Positions 38,606 to 49,670 are shown, counted from the first letter of the stretch. The stretch is 64,000 bases of DNA from Pigmentiphaga aceris (GCF_008119665.1 NZ_CP043046.1:4898001-4962000); one strand, 5' to 3'. Made by a program: numbers and translations. Notes: a model not told the origin generated them from the sequence alone.

Positions 38606-40621
38606 ATGTTTGGTCTTCCCTGGCTCTCTCCCATCGCGCTCGCCACCGGGTGCCTGCTTGTCGCAGCTGTCGGCGGCGGGCTGGTCTGGCGTCGGCATTA
38701 TCTGGCCGCGTCACGCCTGCTGATCTACGTGCTGGGCGGCGCGATGTTCGTGGTGTTCGGCCACGACCCTGGCCTGATGTCGCAGCTGGCACTGCCCTTT
38801 GTTGCGCTGTTGGTCAGCGCGACGGTGTTGTTGCGGCTGCATGAATCGATCGTCCTGACGATCGGAACGCTGGCCGCTACTTTCCTGATTGGTGTGTGGC
38901 GCATCAACGTAGTGGATGCGGTCGATGCAACCTACCCGCTCAGTGACACGGTCCCGTACAACCCGTCTCCTTACGTTGCGCCGCTGGAGTGGCTGTCGTT
39001 TGCGTTGACGGCAGCACTGGCGGTCTCGGCGCTTTGTCTGCTGCGCCAGTCCACCAACGACGCCCACAAGCGCGCGATGGCCGCGCATGCAACGCGTCGC
39101 CAGGCCGAGGCGCGTGCCCGCCGCGCTGGCGTGGAATTGCGCCAACTGACCGACCGATTGCCCCTGCCCGTCTGTTTGCTGGACCCTAACGGCAAGGTGC
39201 TGCACGCCAACCAGGCTTGCCTGACATTGCTTGGCCGATGCGCGGCCGATATTGACGAAGACACCGACGTATTCACCTTGTGGCCGCGAGGCAGTGCCGA
39301 ATCGGTTGCATCCCACCACATCAAGGCCAGCCGTGGTCGTACCAGTACCTATGTGCTGCCGTTCACCACGCCTGAAGGGGTGCAGTACGAGTTCGAAGCC
39401 TGGACCTCGCCCGCGCGCCGGGTAGGTGCGCAGCGCCACGAAACCATGACCATGCTGGTGGACCAGACGGGCCGTCGTCTGGCCGAGCGTGCGCTGGGTG
39501 AACACGAGGCGATGTACCGGGCGGTGGTCGAATATGCGCCCCTGGGTATTCTTACGCAGGAAGCGGGGGTGCTCAGTTACGCCAACCCCGCGGCACTGCT
39601 GCAACTGGGCGCACAAGATGCGGCTGGTCTGTACGGGCGTCCATTCTGCGATTTCATCGTGCCCGAACAGCGTCACGACGCACATGAACGGGTGAAACCA
39701 CTGGAATCCGCAAGCGGTTTCATCGAGTTCAGCCCTTTCCGCCTGGAAACCCTGGACGGCGCAATCCGCAATGTCGAACTGGCGGCGGTCAGCATCCCGC
39801 GCAACGGGCGCATGTTGACGCAGTTGTTCTGTGTGGACGTGACGGAACGCGAACGTGCCCAGGACATCGTGCGCAAGCTCAATGAAACGCTGGAACTGCG
39901 TGTTGCCGAACGCACCAGTGAGCTGGAGGCGTTCACCTCATCGGTGTCACACGACTTGCGCGCACCGATACGTCAGGTGATTTCCGCCACCGACATTTTG
40001 CTGCGACGCCTGAGCGGCCAGAGCGACTACGATCCGTTGCCCATGCTGGGCGCGCTAGGTGCCACGGCCAAGCGCATGAGCCAGACCATTGAAGCCTTGC
40101 TGGAATTGTCGAGGCTGGGCCGGGCGGGCATTGCCGCCACCACCTTCCCGCTGGAACCGCTGATTCACGAAGTGATTGCCGATGTCTCGGACGCCCGTCG
40201 CGAGGTCGAGGTCGACTGGACCTTGGGCGCGTTGCCGCACGTGTATGGCGACCCGCAGTTGATCCGCATGGTGCTGGTCAATCTGATCGACAATGCGGTG
40301 AAATTCAGCCGTTATCGTCACCCGGCGCGCGTGAAGATCTGGGCTGATGCCAATGACGAGATGATCACGGTATCGGTACGAGACAACGGGGCGGGATTCG
40401 ACATGCAGAAGGTCGACAAGCTGTTCGACATGTTCAGCCGCCTGCACTCAAGCACTCAGTTCGAGGGTACTGGTGTGGGGCTTGCGCACTGCCGTCGCAT
40501 TGTGGAACGGCATGGTGGGCGCATGACCGCGGACGGCCGGCCCGAGGGGGGCGCGACCTTCCGCTTTTCGCTGCCGCGCGAGAAGGCGGCAGCCGCCGCG
40601 TCAGCGTACTTGCACGCTTAG
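38606..40621 (+). CDS. Membrane PAS-domain sensor histidine kinase
   Basis: 671 aa. Four or five hydrophobic helices within residues 5-150 form a membrane sensor of unknown type. PAS domains follow at about 180-290 and 300-415, then a coiled coil ([20 protein letters not shown]) leading to the HisKA domain with His449 in [14 protein letters not shown], and HATPase_c with [19 protein letters not shown] and [18 protein letters not shown]. The dimerisation/phosphoacceptor part resembles phytochrome-type kinases. No response-regulator gene adjoins, so it is an orphan kinase. Its last 21 bp overlap the convergent FAH-family gene. Confidence 0.92.
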   Translation: MFGLPWLSPIALATGCLLVAAVGGGLVWRRHYLAASRLLIYVLGGAMFVVFGHDPGLMSQLALPFVALLVSATVLLRLHESIVLTIGTLAATFLIGVWRINVVDAVDATYPLSDTVPYNPSPYVAPLEWLSFALTAALAVSALCLLRQSTNDAHKRAMAAHATRRQAEARARRAGVELRQLTDRLPLPVCLLDPNGKVLHANQACLTLLGRCAADIDEDTDVFTLWPRGSAESVASHHIKASRGRTSTYVLPFTTPEGVQYEFEAWTSPARRVGAQRHETMTMLVDQTGRRLAERALGEHEAMYRAVVEYAPLGILTQEAGVLSYANPAALLQLGAQDAAGLYGRPFCDFIVPEQRHDAHERVKPLESASGFIEFSPFRLETLDGAIRNVELAAVSIPRNGRMLTQLFCVDVTERERAQDIVRKLNETLELRVAERTSELEAFTSSVSHDLRAPIRQVISATDILLRRLSGQSDYDPLPMLGALGATAKRMSQTIEALLELSRLGRAGIAATTFPLEPLIHEVIADVSDARREVEVDWTLGALPHVYGDPQLIRMVLVNLIDNAVKFSRYRHPARVKIWADANDEMITVSVRDNGAGFDMQKVDKLFDMFSRLHSSTQFEGTGVGLAHCRRIVERHGGRMTADGRPEGGATFRFSLPREKAAAAASAYLHA

Positions 40622-41296
40622 GCGGGTCAGCGAGGCAACGCCGACTTCGATCAGATCACCCGGCTTGACCGCGCCCACACCTTCGGGCGTGCCGGTGAAG
40701 ATCAGGTCGCCAGGTTGCAGCGTGAACAGACCCGACAGGTGTTCGATGACCTCGGCCACGCTCCAGATCAGCTTGGACAGATCGCTCTTCTGGCGGGTTT
40801 CGCCATTGACGGTCAGCCAGACATCACCTTGCGTGATTTCGCCGGTATCGACGATCGGGTGCAGTGCAGCGATCGGTGCCGACTGTTCGAATGCCTTGCC
40901 CACTTCCCAGGGACGTCCTTGCTTCTTCTGCTCGTTCTGCAGATCGCGGCGCGTCATGTCCAGTCCCACGCCATAACCCCAGATGTGACGCAGCGCGTCA
41001 GCAGCCGGGATGTCCTTGCCGCCCAGGCCGATCGCAACGACCAGCTCGGCTTCGAAGTGCAGGTTCTGCGTCTTCGACGGATAGTCCATCGTCACGGTCT
41101 CGCCGGGGGCACCGGTGATGATCGCGTCGGCGGGCTTGCCGAAGAAGAAGGGCAACTCACGCCCGGTGAAACCCATTTCCTGCGCATGTTCGACGTAGTT
41201 GCGGCCGACGCAATAAATGCGACGGACCGGGAACTGGGACTCGCTGCCGACGACCGGAATGGCGACGATTGGCGCGGGCTCGAAAACATAAGACAT
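40601..41296 (-). CDS. Fumarylacetoacetate hydrolase (FAH) family protein
   Basis: 231 aa from ATG 41296 ([14 protein letters not shown]), with AGGAG upstream. FAH fold with [30 protein letters not shown] and the metal-binding acidic residues in [13 protein letters not shown], then [14 protein letters not shown] and [15 protein letters not shown]. Family members hydrolyse C-C bonds in acylpyruvates (fumarylpyruvate, fumarylacetoacetate) or decarboxylate oxaloacetate; this compact single-domain type resembles fumarylpyruvate hydrolase/FAHD1-like proteins, specificity unproven. It sits downstream of ppa on the same strand, separated by a hairpin, and converges with an overlapping histidine kinase gene. 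Confidence 0.92.
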   Translation of the reverse strand: MSYVFEPAPIVAIPVVGSESQFPVRRIYCVGRNYVEHAQEMGFTGRELPFFFGKPADAIITGAPGETVTMDYPSKTQNLHFEAELVVAIGLGGKDIPAADALRHIWGYGVGLDMTRRDLQNEQKKQGRPWEVGKAFEQSAPIAALHPIVDTGEITQGDVWLTVNGETRQKSDLSKLIWSVAEVIEHLSGLFTLQPGDLIFTGTPEGVGAVKPGDLIEVGVASLTRLSVQVR

Positions 41297-41328
41297 GAGA
41301 CGAACTCCTGGAGACGGAATACCTGGCA

Positions 41329-41356
41329 CACCGGGGTGCGGTGCCGCGCCCCGGTG
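41329..41356 (-). terminator. Hairpin between ppa and the FAH-family gene
   Basis: CACCGGGG/CCCCGGTG arms of 8 bp with a 12-nt loop lie 7 bp past the ppa stop. There is no T-run, so termination would be weak; it may instead set ppa mRNA end or stability. Confidence 0.4.
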
Positions 41357-41362
41357 ACGGGT

Positions 41363-41896
41363 TTACTTGGCGGCTTCGAAGGCCTTCAGACCCGCAACGA
41401 TCTCGGCGTGGGCGGCTTCCGGGCCTTCCCAGCCCTTGACCTTGACCCACTTGCCCTTCTCCAAGTCTTTGTAGTGCTCGAAGAAGTGCTGAATCTGCAT
41501 CAGGTATTCCTGCGGCAGATCGTCGGGCTTGTTCCAGTGGTTGTAGATCGGGATCAGCTTGGGCACCGGCACGGCGAGCAGCTTGGCGTCGCCGCCAGCT
41601 TCGTCGTCCATCTGCAGCACGCCGATTGCGCGGCAGCGGATGACCGCGCCGACCGACACCGGGTAAGGCGTGATCACCAGCACGTCGACAGCGTCGCCGT
41701 CGTCGGCAACGGTGTGCGGGATGTAGCCGTAGTTACACGGGTAGCGCATGGCCGTCATCATGAAACGGTCGACGAACAGGGCACCGGTGTCCTTGTCGAC
41801 TTCGTATTTGATCGGATCCGAATCTTTCGGGATCTCGATGATGACGTTGAATTCTTCCGGCAACTTGGTTCCGGGACCGACGCGATCAAGATTCAT
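41363..41896 (-). CDS. ppa: Inorganic pyrophosphatase (family I)
   Basis: 177 aa from ATG 41896 ([20 protein letters not shown]), the family length; the frame is open to 41935 but the extension is not conserved. Conserved elements: [27 protein letters not shown], the signature [12 protein letters not shown] with the metal-binding aspartates, and the C-terminal [17 protein letters not shown]. It hydrolyses PPi to two phosphates in the cytosol, pulling biosynthetic reactions forward. It is a hexamer in other bacteria. Confidence 0.97.
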   Translation of the reverse strand: MNLDRVGPGTKLPEEFNVIIEIPKDSDPIKYEVDKDTGALFVDRFMMTAMRYPCNYGYIPHTVADDGDAVDVLVITPYPVSVGAVIRCRAIGVLQMDDEAGGDAKLLAVPVPKLIPIYNHWNKPDDLPQEYLMQIQHFFEHYKDLEKGKWVKVKGWEGPEAAHAEIVAGLKAFEAAK

Positions 41897-42062
41897 GGCG
41901 ACCTGATAAACAGTGAATGAGTACGACGCCGTCACATCGTGCCAGTTGCAAAGCCGTTTGAAGAAGGCTTTGCGTCGAACACGCGCTGCGACGCCGAAAA
42001 ATTGGAAACGCGAAGATTATACGGCGCACCCAGGCTTGGTTTTCCTGCCTGCTGGCTTGAAC

Positions 42063-42090
42063 GGCGCACCACCACGATGTGCGGTGCGCC
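42063..42090 (-). terminator. Hairpin after hemY
   Basis: GGCGCACC and GGTGCGCC arms of 8 bp with a 12-nt loop lie about 20 bp beyond the hemY stop. No T-run follows, so it is a possible 3' end structure of the hem operon rather than a classical intrinsic terminator. Confidence 0.4.
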
Positions 42091-42111
42091 ACCCCTTGGT
42101 TCCAGCTGGGT

Positions 42112-43389
42112 TTACAAGCCGGCCGCGCGATCCGGGCCAGCGAGGTCAAGTGGTTCGACAACCACGTCGGTCAAGGACGGCGCAGCGTCGAGTGTGGGCA
42201 GATCGACCAGGGATTCGGTGGCACGCTGCCAATGGCGGCGTGCATCGTCAGGACGGCCAATACGGTCGAACAAGGCCGCCAGCAAGGCATGGGTACGGGG
42301 ATCGGAACGACTGGCGAGACTGCGTTCCAGGTAGCGCTGCGCAGCCCCCCACAGCTTGCCGTTCAGGCACAGTGCACCCAGCGTCTGCAGCAGATCGGCA
42401 TCGGTGGGCGATTGCTGCAACCAGGTCTCGGCTTTTTCCAGACGCGGCTTGACCTCGGCGGGCACCGTGCGGGCATAGGCCTGCCACAGTTCACGGGTGG
42501 GGTTGGCCTGGATGGCGGCTTCCAGAATGGCACGCGCCCGCACCGGATCACCGCCTTCTTCAAAGGACGCGGCAGCAGCCAGCGCCACTTCAGGCACGAT
42601 CCGTTCATCGTCTTTCAGATCTTTCCACAAGTCGCGGCGGACCACGTCATCGGACGTGGAACGCAGACGCTCGGTTGCGGCGGCGGCGATCATGCGGTGG
42701 CTGGCGGCTGCGTGCAGCGCGTTGCGTTTGGCCAGCGTGCGAGCCAGCTTCAACACTTCAGCCCAATTGCCCAGTTCGCGGTGTGCCCGCAAAGCCAGAC
42801 GCAACGAGTGCACGTGGCGCTGACCGCCTTCGTGCAGGGGTTCAAGCAAGGCAAGTGCTTCTGCCGGCCGTTGCTGTTCAAGCAGCAATTCGGCTTCCAC
42901 GATGGACACCGCAGACATCAGTGCCGGATCACCTTCAGCCACGCCACGCACGCGCACCAGCAAGGCGTCGCGGCGCGCGAATTCCTGCATGGCATGGGTC
43001 GCCTGGGCCGATGACAACAGCGCCAGCACCTGGCGAACCGGAGTCTTGCTTTGGTCGGCAACCTGCGCCATGTCCCGCTCGGAGCGGGCAAAGCGCCCTT
43101 GCAGCAGATGAATCCAGCCCTGTTCCAGGATGGTTTGCTGTTGAGCCTGCACACGCTGTTCACGCCAGGCACGCACACGGGTCGGCAGGCCGGTGGTCCA
43201 CGCCAGTGCACGCAGCAGCACGTAGGTAGCGGCAAACAGCACGACCAGGAAAAGCACGGCAAGTGTCAGCGACACTTCCACGCGGTACGGCGGCACCAGC
43301 AGCGCGACGTTGCCCGAGTAATCGCGCACGGCGATTGCCAGGCCGACCGCGGCCACTACCAGAATGAAGGTCCAGAACCAGGCGCGCAT
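42112..43389 (-). CDS. hemY: Heme biosynthesis-associated protein HemY (TPR membrane protein)
   Basis: 425 aa. Two N-terminal hydrophobic helices (about 4-22 and 41-63) separated by the short VRDYSGNVALLVPPYRVEVS segment that typifies the HemY_N domain, followed by TPR-like helices (QQRPAEALALLEPLHEGGQR; WLQQSPTDADLLQTLGALCL; WGAAQRYLERSLAS). This is the proteobacterial HemY of the hemCDXY operon, not protoporphyrinogen oxidase, which shares the name. Its role in late heme biosynthesis is still unclear. The start lies 3 bp after the hemX stop. Confidence 0.92.
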   Translation of the reverse strand: MRAWFWTFILVVAAVGLAIAVRDYSGNVALLVPPYRVEVSLTLAVLFLVVLFAATYVLLRALAWTTGLPTRVRAWREQRVQAQQQTILEQGWIHLLQGRFARSERDMAQVADQSKTPVRQVLALLSSAQATHAMQEFARRDALLVRVRGVAEGDPALMSAVSIVEAELLLEQQRPAEALALLEPLHEGGQRHVHSLRLALRAHRELGNWAEVLKLARTLAKRNALHAAASHRMIAAAATERLRSTSDDVVRRDLWKDLKDDERIVPEVALAAAASFEEGGDPVRARAILEAAIQANPTRELWQAYARTVPAEVKPRLEKAETWLQQSPTDADLLQTLGALCLNGKLWGAAQRYLERSLASRSDPRTHALLAALFDRIGRPDDARRHWQRATESLVDLPTLDAAPSLTDVVVEPLDLAGPDRAAGL

Positions 43390-43392
43390 GAC

Positions 43393-44535
43393 TTACCTCG
43401 CCGGTTCGGCTGGGGCGTTGCGCGGCAATACGGCGCGCGCCGCTTTCAAACTGTCGCCAATGTCGGGGGCCTGAACGTTCAGATCCACGGCCGACACCTG
43501 TTTGAGCAACGCCTGGGCACGCACCGTTTGACGGGCTTCCGGGTCGAAATAACGGTTGAAGCCTTCCAGCACCGCAGCCAGATCGGCGCGCCACGGGCCG
43601 TCCTGGCGAGCCAGCAAGGCCATGCGGGCGCTGGTCAGACGCAGCTTCAGGTTTTCGCGCAGCAGGGCTGCCTGTTCAGGGGACACCAGCAACACACCGG
43701 GTTGATCGATGCGCTGGATACGAATCAGTTGGTTAGTGTCGCGCAGCAGCGCGTCGCGCCACGGTACGGTCCACGCCACGGTGCGTTGCCACCAACTGGC
43801 ATCGGCAGGGGCAGCCGGGGCAGCTGCATCAGTCTCGGTTGCCGGTGCATTGCTTGCAGCGGCGCGGCGCGGTTCAACCGAGGCCAGCATCGGCAGGCCG
43901 TCAACCGACGCAATCAATTGGTCCAGCTTGCTTGCGGTACCGGTGACGTCCAGCGACGGCAATGCAGCAAGTCGTTGCATATCGCGGGCAATTGTCCGAC
44001 GGACGGCAGCAAATTGCGGGCGATCGGCACGTGCAAGCCGCGCATCGGCCACTTCCAGGGCAGCGATGGCGCTCTGAATGTTGCCTGCCAGTTGCAGTTG
44101 TTGGGCGGCCATCGACAAGGCTTGTTCCACCTCGATCATGGCCCACTCGTCTTCACCACGCGACAGTTGCTGATAAAGCTGTTCAAGCGCAGCCTGCTGG
44201 CTTTGCGATTCGACCAGGCGCGCGTCGAGTGCGGCGAGCTTGTCAGCGGCGTCCTGGGCCACGGACAGCGATTGACGGGCGCGGTTCTGCGCTTCGCGTG
44301 TCTGGGTGTCCAGCTTGACGTAACGGCTGGCGGATTCGCGACCCACGGCATCGATGAGCTGCTGCTGACGCCATAAGGCGGCACCCAGCGCAATGATCAC
44401 GATGACGGAGAACACCAGCGCGGCAAACAACCAACGGCTGGATGAGCGTGCGGCGCGAGGCGGACGGCTCGCGCCACCGGGGGCGGCGGGCGATGCCGAG
44501 CCTGGCTCGACGATGTCTTTTTCGGAGGCAATCAT
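43393..44535 (-). CDS. hemX: HemX-like uroporphyrinogen-III C-methyltransferase family membrane protein
   Basis: 380 aa. A Pro/Ala/Ser-rich cytoplasmic start is followed by one membrane helix (about 35-55, LFAALVFSVIVIIALGAALW), a coiled-coil region (about 60-130) and the conserved HemX domain with WAMIEVEQALSMAAQQLQLA and AVLEGFNRYFD. No SAM-binding methyltransferase motifs are present, so despite the historical family name it is probably a structural or accessory protein. It overlaps hemD by 4 nt and precedes hemY. Confidence 0.9.
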   Translation of the reverse strand: MIASEKDIVEPGSASPAAPGGASRPPRAARSSSRWLFAALVFSVIVIIALGAALWRQQQLIDAVGRESASRYVKLDTQTREAQNRARQSLSVAQDAADKLAALDARLVESQSQQAALEQLYQQLSRGEDEWAMIEVEQALSMAAQQLQLAGNIQSAIAALEVADARLARADRPQFAAVRRTIARDMQRLAALPSLDVTGTASKLDQLIASVDGLPMLASVEPRRAAASNAPATETDAAAPAAPADASWWQRTVAWTVPWRDALLRDTNQLIRIQRIDQPGVLLVSPEQAALLRENLKLRLTSARMALLARQDGPWRADLAAVLEGFNRYFDPEARQTVRAQALLKQVSAVDLNVQAPDIGDSLKAARAVLPRNAPAEPAR

Positions 44536-45347
44536 GCCAATGATTCTATCGCGGCAACCACGGCATCATCGCCCGCTGGGCAGGTTTGCAACACTATCGC
44601 TGCGTCCGTCGGTCCGTGCTCGGCGGAAATGGCTTGCCACACGGCGGTCACATGCGCGGCGATCCGGGGATGTGTCACAACGAAGCGCCCCTGCAACCAC
44701 CAGTCTGTCAGACCGTGCTCACGGGTGCGCGTCAGCAAGGCATCGACGCCTTCGACACTGGTCAGCAACCAGACGGCAGGTGCCTGACGCGCAGCCAGGC
44801 CTTGCAGCATTGCACAGGCATGCGGTGCCCAAGGCGCAGGGTCGCGCCGGTACGCGGTGTGGATGCAGACCTCGACCCCGGCGGCGCGCAAACGGCCAGC
44901 CAGCCAATCTCGTCCCTGTGTGCCACGCACGATCAGCACCTTTCGCAAGGGGTGCTGGCGTGCCTGCAAAGCATCCCATAAGGCCTCGGAATCGAATTGG
45001 GCCGCACACGCGGGCGGCGTGACCAATTCAGACGCCACCCCAAAAGCGGGATGCGCGCGTACCGCCGCTGCGCTACCGGGGCCGACGGTTGCAGCCGCCA
45101 CATGAGCAGGCCAGACGGCGTCGGGCGCTTCGCGCAAACGTCGATCCAGGAAGAACCGGGCGGCATTGCCGCTGACGAACACCACCAGGTCAACGTCGCT
45201 CAACGAAGGCAGTGGTTCCTCGAACGATGCCGTCAGCGTCAATGCAGGCAGGCTGAGCACCTCACGGCCCGTTGCGCGCAGTCGCTCGGCCAAGGCTTCG
45301 TTCTGACCAGCCGGCCGGCACAGGATGACCGCCTGGGCGTGCGCCAT
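44532..45347 (-). CDS. hemD: Uroporphyrinogen-III synthase
   Basis: 271 aa, two-lobed HemD fold: VILCRPAGQNEALAERLRAT, DVDLVVFVSGNAARFFLD, VGPGSAAAVRAH, KVLIVRGTQGRDWLAGRLRA and VWLLTSVEGVDALLTR. It closes and inverts ring D of hydroxymethylbilane to give uroporphyrinogen III, acting directly after HemC. HemD sequences are poorly conserved, but the operon position between hemC and hemX (8-bp gap and 4-nt overlap) makes the call firm. Confidence 0.93.
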   Translation of the reverse strand: MAHAQAVILCRPAGQNEALAERLRATGREVLSLPALTLTASFEEPLPSLSDVDLVVFVSGNAARFFLDRRLREAPDAVWPAHVAAATVGPGSAAAVRAHPAFGVASELVTPPACAAQFDSEALWDALQARQHPLRKVLIVRGTQGRDWLAGRLRAAGVEVCIHTAYRRDPAPWAPHACAMLQGLAARQAPAVWLLTSVEGVDALLTRTREHGLTDWWLQGRFVVTHPRIAAHVTAVWQAISAEHGPTDAAIVLQTCPAGDDAVVAAIESLA

Positions 45348-45355
45348 GTGACCGC

Positions 45356-46309
45356 TCAGTGCTCGATCGCCAGCGCGGCGAGAATCTCGGCGGCACCGTC
45401 GCGCAGCAGTTCATCGGCCAAGCGCAGACCCAGCGCTTCGGCGTCGGCGACTGCAGCACGGCCTTCGCGGCGGATCACCGTGCGGCCGTCCGGGCTGGCC
45501 ACCAGGGCGCGCAACCAGATCAGGCCATCGGCACCGACTTCCGCATATGCGGCCAAGGGTACCTGGCAAGAGCCGCCCAGCTTGCGCGACACGGCACGTT
45601 CTGCGGTTGACGTGGCAGTGGTTGCCGCATCGGCCAGCGGTGCCAGCCAGGCTTCGACATCGGAACGGCCTGCCTTGACTTCGATACCGAGCGCGCCCTG
45701 CCCTGCTGCCGGCAGGCTGTCTTCAGGCGACAGCAGACCACGGATGCGGGCACCCAGGCCAAGCCGTTCAAGACCGGCGGCAGCAAGAATGATGGCCGCG
45801 TATTCGCCACGGTCGAGCTTGCCCAGACGGGTGTCCAGATTGCCGCGCAGCGGGCGCACCTCGATGTGCGGGAAACGTTCGCGGATCTGCGATTCGCGTC
45901 GCAGGCTGGACGTGCCCAGGATGGCACCGGGGGGCAGATCGGCGATCGAAGCATAGGTACTGGACACGAAGGCATCGCGCGCATCGGCGCGTGCCATCAC
46001 GACCGGCATGGCAAAGGCATCGCCCAGATTGACCGGCACATCCTTGAGCGAATGTACCGCCAAGTCGGCCCGGCCATCGAGCAGCGCGTTTTCGAGTTCC
46101 TTGACGAACAGTCCCTTGCCGCCGACCTTGGACAAGGTACGGTCCAGTATCTGGTCCCCCCGTGTGGTCATGCCAAGGATTTCTACATTGCAACGCGGAT
46201 ACAGGGATTGCAGGCGCGCTTGCACGTGCTCGGCCTGCCACATGGCAAGCCGGCTCTCGCGTGAGGCGATGACAAGACGTTCGGGGTCGGGATGAATGAC
46301 GTGGGACAC
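45356..46309 (-). CDS. hemC: Hydroxymethylbilane synthase (porphobilinogen deaminase)
   Basis: 317 aa from GTG 46309 (read as [20 protein letters not shown]), the usual family start and length; an ATG at 46381 would add 24 residues without family resemblance. Key features: [36 protein letters not shown] with the active-site Lys, [22 protein letters not shown], and [14 protein letters not shown] whose Cys attaches the dipyrromethane cofactor. It polymerises four porphobilinogens. It is the first gene of hemCDXY and diverges from ppc. Confidence 0.95.
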   Translation of the reverse strand: MSHVIHPDPERLVIASRESRLAMWQAEHVQARLQSLYPRCNVEILGMTTRGDQILDRTLSKVGGKGLFVKELENALLDGRADLAVHSLKDVPVNLGDAFAMPVVMARADARDAFVSSTYASIADLPPGAILGTSSLRRESQIRERFPHIEVRPLRGNLDTRLGKLDRGEYAAIILAAAGLERLGLGARIRGLLSPEDSLPAAGQGALGIEVKAGRSDVEAWLAPLADAATTATSTAERAVSRKLGGSCQVPLAAYAEVGADGLIWLRALVASPDGRTVIRREGRAAVADAEALGLRLADELLRDGAAEILAALAIEH

Positions 46310-46482
46310 GGCGAGACGCAGGCAAGGAAAGAGACGGCAGTTTAGCCGCTCTGCCCGGCCAAGCCCCTTGACCCAGCGCATGTGGGCCGGTGGCGGGCAC
46401 TGACAGCGTGCAATCCAGCCGCTAAGCTGGACGTTTTCCGCGCCGCAGCGCGGCGGCCACCATCCCTTTGAAGCAGGTATTG

Positions 46483-49347
46483 ATGACGACCGACCTCAGC
46501 AGCCTTCCCGATTCCGATCATGCATTGCGCGAAGACATCCGCCTTCTGGGCCGGATTCTTGGCGATGTGATTCGCGCCAACGAAGGCGACGACGTTTTCA
46601 ACACGATTGAAACCGTGCGCCGCACGGCGGTGCGCTTTCGTCGCAACGGCAACAGCGTCGATGGCCGTGCGCTGGAAAAGCTGCTGAACCAGCTGTCACG
46701 CGACAACACCAATTCAGTGGTGCGCGCTTTCAGCTACTTCCTGCATCTGGCCAATATTGCCGAGGACCGCGAGCAGAACCGACGACGCCGCGCCCATGCA
46801 TTGGCAGGCGGTGACGCGCCGCGCGGCAGCCTGGAAAGCGCCGTGACGGAACTGCGCGGCCGGGGTGTGACGCCTGCGCGTATCCGCAAGTGGCTGGGCC
46901 AGGCCAGCGTGGTGCCGGTGCTGACCGCGCACCCGACCGAGGTGCAACGCAAGAGCACGCTGGACGTGCACCGCGACATTGCCCGCGTCTTGCAGGACCG
47001 CGACGCACCGCACACGGCGGACGAGACGCAGGAACAGCTGCTGTCCTTGCTGGGGCGCATCTCTACCCTGTGGCAGACCCGCATGCTGCGATATTCGCGG
47101 TTGACGGTGGCCGACGAGATCAAGAATGCGGTGTCCTATTACCGCAGCACCTTCCTGACCGTGATTCCGCGTGTTTATGCGCATCTGTCGCGGTTGATCA
47201 ACCGCGATCCGGCCTCGCCCTTCGCCGCGCCTGCGGCCGCGCTGCCGACCTTCCTGCGCATGGGCAGCTGGATCGGTGGCGACCGGGACGGCAACCCGAA
47301 CGTAGGTGCCGATACGCTGCGCCTGGCCTTGCTGCGTCAGGCTGCGACGGTGTTCGAGCATTACCTGGAAGAGACCCACGCGCTGGGTGCCGAACTGTCG
47401 ATGACCACCTTGTTGACACAGCCGTCACCGGAATTGGCGGCGCTGGCCGCGAATTCGCCCGACGTGTCGGAACATCGTCGCGACGAGCCGTATCGTCGTG
47501 CGCTGGTGGGCGTCTATGCGCGGTTGGGGGCCACCGCCAAAGCACTGGTGGGCAACGTGACGCTGCGACGCACGCCACCCGATGCCGCACCCTACGAATC
47601 GCCTGACGCCTTTGCGGCCGACCTGGCAGTGATTGCCGAATCGCTGGTCAGCCACAACAACGCCCCGGTGCTGCGCCTGCGTCTGAATGCCTTGCAGCAG
47701 GCCGTGACTGTCTTCGGTTTCCACTTGGCCACGGTGGACCTGCGACAGAGTTCTGACGTTCACGAACGCACCCTGGTCGAATTGTTTTCTCAGGCTGGTG
47801 TGGTGGAAGACTATGCCGCGCTGGATGAAGATGCCCGGATTGCCTTGCTGTGCGCCGAGTTGCGCGAGCGTCGCCCGCTGGTGTCACCGTGGATTCAATA
47901 CAGCGAAGGCACGACCCACGAGCTGGACATCTTCCGCGAAGCCGCGCGCAGCCGGCAGCGCTACGGCAAGGAAGCGGTTCGCCAATACATCATTTCGCAC
48001 ACCGAATCGGTCAGTGACCTGCTTGAGGTGCTGGTCTTGCAGAAGGAAACCGGCTTGGTCGCGGCGGGTGTTGCACCGCAGCCTGAAGACGGGCTGATGG
48101 TGGTGCCGCTGTTCGAAACGATTGAAGACTTGCGCAATGGCCCGCGCATCATGGCGCAGTGGATGGACCTGCCCGAGGTGAAGGCGCGCATCAAGCTGTC
48201 GCAGGCGCAATCGCAGGAAGTCATGCTGGGTTATTCGGACAGCAACAAGGACGGCGGTTTCCTGACTTCGAACTGGGAGCTGTATCAGGCCGAGCGTGCG
48301 CTGGTGGAAGCCTTCCGTACCCGTCATATCCGACTGCGCCTGTTCCATGGGCGCGGCGGCACCGTGGGGCGTGGGGGCGGCTCCAGTTTCGACGCCATTC
48401 TGGCGCAGCCGCCGGGCACCGTGGACGGCCAGATTCGTCTGACCGAGCAAGGCGAGGTCATCCAGAGCAAATACAAGGACGCCGAGATCGGCCAATGGCA
48501 CTTGGAACTGTTGGTGGCAGCCACCCTGGAAGCCAGCCTGGTCAACGCGGATGAAGCGGCCACGGCCGAAGACGCGAACATGGAGCGCTACGCCGACACC
48601 ATGAAGCTGCTGTCGGACAAGGCCTTCAGCGCCTACCGTGGCCTGGTTTACGACACGCCGGGCTTTGCCGAGTACTTCTTTGCGTCCACGCCGATTTCCG
48701 AGATTGCCGGCCTGAACATCGGTTCCCGCCCTGCTGCCCGCAAGTCCACCGGCCGTATTGAGGACCTGCGCGCAATTCCCTGGGGCTTCTCGTGGAGCCA
48801 GTGCCGCCTGCTGCTGCCGGGCTGGTTCGGCGTGGGATCGGCGATCGAGTCCTATCTGGCCAAGGGCGCAGGCAAGGGAGCGAACACCAGCGCAGCCGCG
48901 CGGGCCGAGCGCGTTGCCCACCTGCGAGACATGGCGCGTGACTGGCCGTTCTTCCGTACCTTGCTGTCGAATATGGAGATGGTGCTGGCCAAGAGCGACC
49001 TGGCCATTGCGTCACGGTATGCCGAACTGGTGCCGGATCGCGCCCTGCGCACACGCATCTTCAAACGCATTCGCGAAGAATTCGATCTGACGCTCAGCGC
49101 CTTGAAGCTGATTACCGAGCAAGACGAATTGCTGGATGGCAATCCGGACCTGGCCCGCTCGATTCGTGATCGCGTGGCCTATATCGATCCGCTCAATCAC
49201 TTGCAGATCGAGCTGATTCGCCGTCACCGGGATGCTGCTGCCAAGGCCAGCGGCAAACGCAAGCCACCCGAGGCGGATGAACGACTGCAGCGCGGGATTC
49301 ACCTGAGCATCAACGGCATTGCGGCGGGGTTGCGCAACAGCGGATAA
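46483..49347 (+). CDS. ppc: Phosphoenolpyruvate carboxylase
   Basis: 954 aa from ATG 46483 ([20 protein letters not shown]); in-frame TTG codons lie at 46480 and 46468. Catalytic motifs: [13 protein letters not shown] with the active His, [38 protein letters not shown] and the mobile loop [14 protein letters not shown]; the C-terminus ends [12 protein letters not shown] as in other PEPCs. It fixes bicarbonate onto PEP to give oxaloacetate, replenishing the TCA cycle. Cytosolic homotetramer, allosterically controlled in relatives. It diverges from hemC; a terminator is found only about 270 bp past the stop codon. Confidence 0.97.
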   Translation: MTTDLSSLPDSDHALREDIRLLGRILGDVIRANEGDDVFNTIETVRRTAVRFRRNGNSVDGRALEKLLNQLSRDNTNSVVRAFSYFLHLANIAEDREQNRRRRAHALAGGDAPRGSLESAVTELRGRGVTPARIRKWLGQASVVPVLTAHPTEVQRKSTLDVHRDIARVLQDRDAPHTADETQEQLLSLLGRISTLWQTRMLRYSRLTVADEIKNAVSYYRSTFLTVIPRVYAHLSRLINRDPASPFAAPAAALPTFLRMGSWIGGDRDGNPNVGADTLRLALLRQAATVFEHYLEETHALGAELSMTTLLTQPSPELAALAANSPDVSEHRRDEPYRRALVGVYARLGATAKALVGNVTLRRTPPDAAPYESPDAFAADLAVIAESLVSHNNAPVLRLRLNALQQAVTVFGFHLATVDLRQSSDVHERTLVELFSQAGVVEDYAALDEDARIALLCAELRERRPLVSPWIQYSEGTTHELDIFREAARSRQRYGKEAVRQYIISHTESVSDLLEVLVLQKETGLVAAGVAPQPEDGLMVVPLFETIEDLRNGPRIMAQWMDLPEVKARIKLSQAQSQEVMLGYSDSNKDGGFLTSNWELYQAERALVEAFRTRHIRLRLFHGRGGTVGRGGGSSFDAILAQPPGTVDGQIRLTEQGEVIQSKYKDAEIGQWHLELLVAATLEASLVNADEAATAEDANMERYADTMKLLSDKAFSAYRGLVYDTPGFAEYFFASTPISEIAGLNIGSRPAARKSTGRIEDLRAIPWGFSWSQCRLLLPGWFGVGSAIESYLAKGAGKGANTSAAARAERVAHLRDMARDWPFFRTLLSNMEMVLAKSDLAIASRYAELVPDRALRTRIFKRIREEFDLTLSALKLITEQDELLDGNPDLARSIRDRVAYIDPLNHLQIELIRRHRDAAAKASGKRKPPEADERLQRGIHLSINGIAAGLRNSG

Positions 49348-49619
49348 GTGGCAGGTGCAACGTTTGGGAGCCTGATCGCACAGGTTTGCATCGGCCAGAC
49401 GGGTGCTTTCAAGACAGGCACTCGTCCACGCTGCCTCTTTTGTGCTCGCTGATTACAAGTCATTGATATGTAAGGAATTTCTCAAACGCCCCACATACTG
49501 CCCCCAGCGTTATCCACAGCAGCTGGGGATAACCCGAATATCTGTACGGACGGGCAAACCGTGCTGCGGCTGTGGAAAACTGCAAGTTCCTTGTCCTGCT
49601 GAACAGCGCACAAAAAGCA
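49348..49619. other. Intergenic region after ppc with DnaA-box-like sites
   Basis: No protein-like ORF was found. The region has a relatively A+T-rich stretch (about 49445-49495) followed by TTATCCACA (49510-49518), TGGGGATAA (49524-49532) and TGTGGAAAA (49571-49579). The first is an exact DnaA box; the other two are inverted boxes with one mismatch each. The first two form a near-perfect 25-bp palindrome (49509-49533; 11 of 12 pairs). Confidence 0.6.
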
Positions 49620-49656
49620 AACGGCCCCGCAGGCTTTCGCCGCGGGGCCGTTTTTT
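49620..49656. terminator. Intrinsic terminator between ppc and the prepilin-like ORF
   Basis: AACGGCCCCGC and GCGGGGCCGTT form 11-bp arms (49620-49630, 49642-49652) followed by T-run on the plus strand; the minus-strand side has only a short T-run. It ends plus-strand transcription from ppc and may serve the convergent short ORF. Confidence 0.85.
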
Positions 49657-49670
49657 CTACTGCGCCAGGA

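Noticed and set aside
49509..49579. Chromosomal origin (oriC)
   Set aside because: Only three DnaA-like boxes are present and no dnaA, dnaN, gyrB, rpmH, parAB or gidA gene adjoins; kept as a DnaA-site candidate instead.
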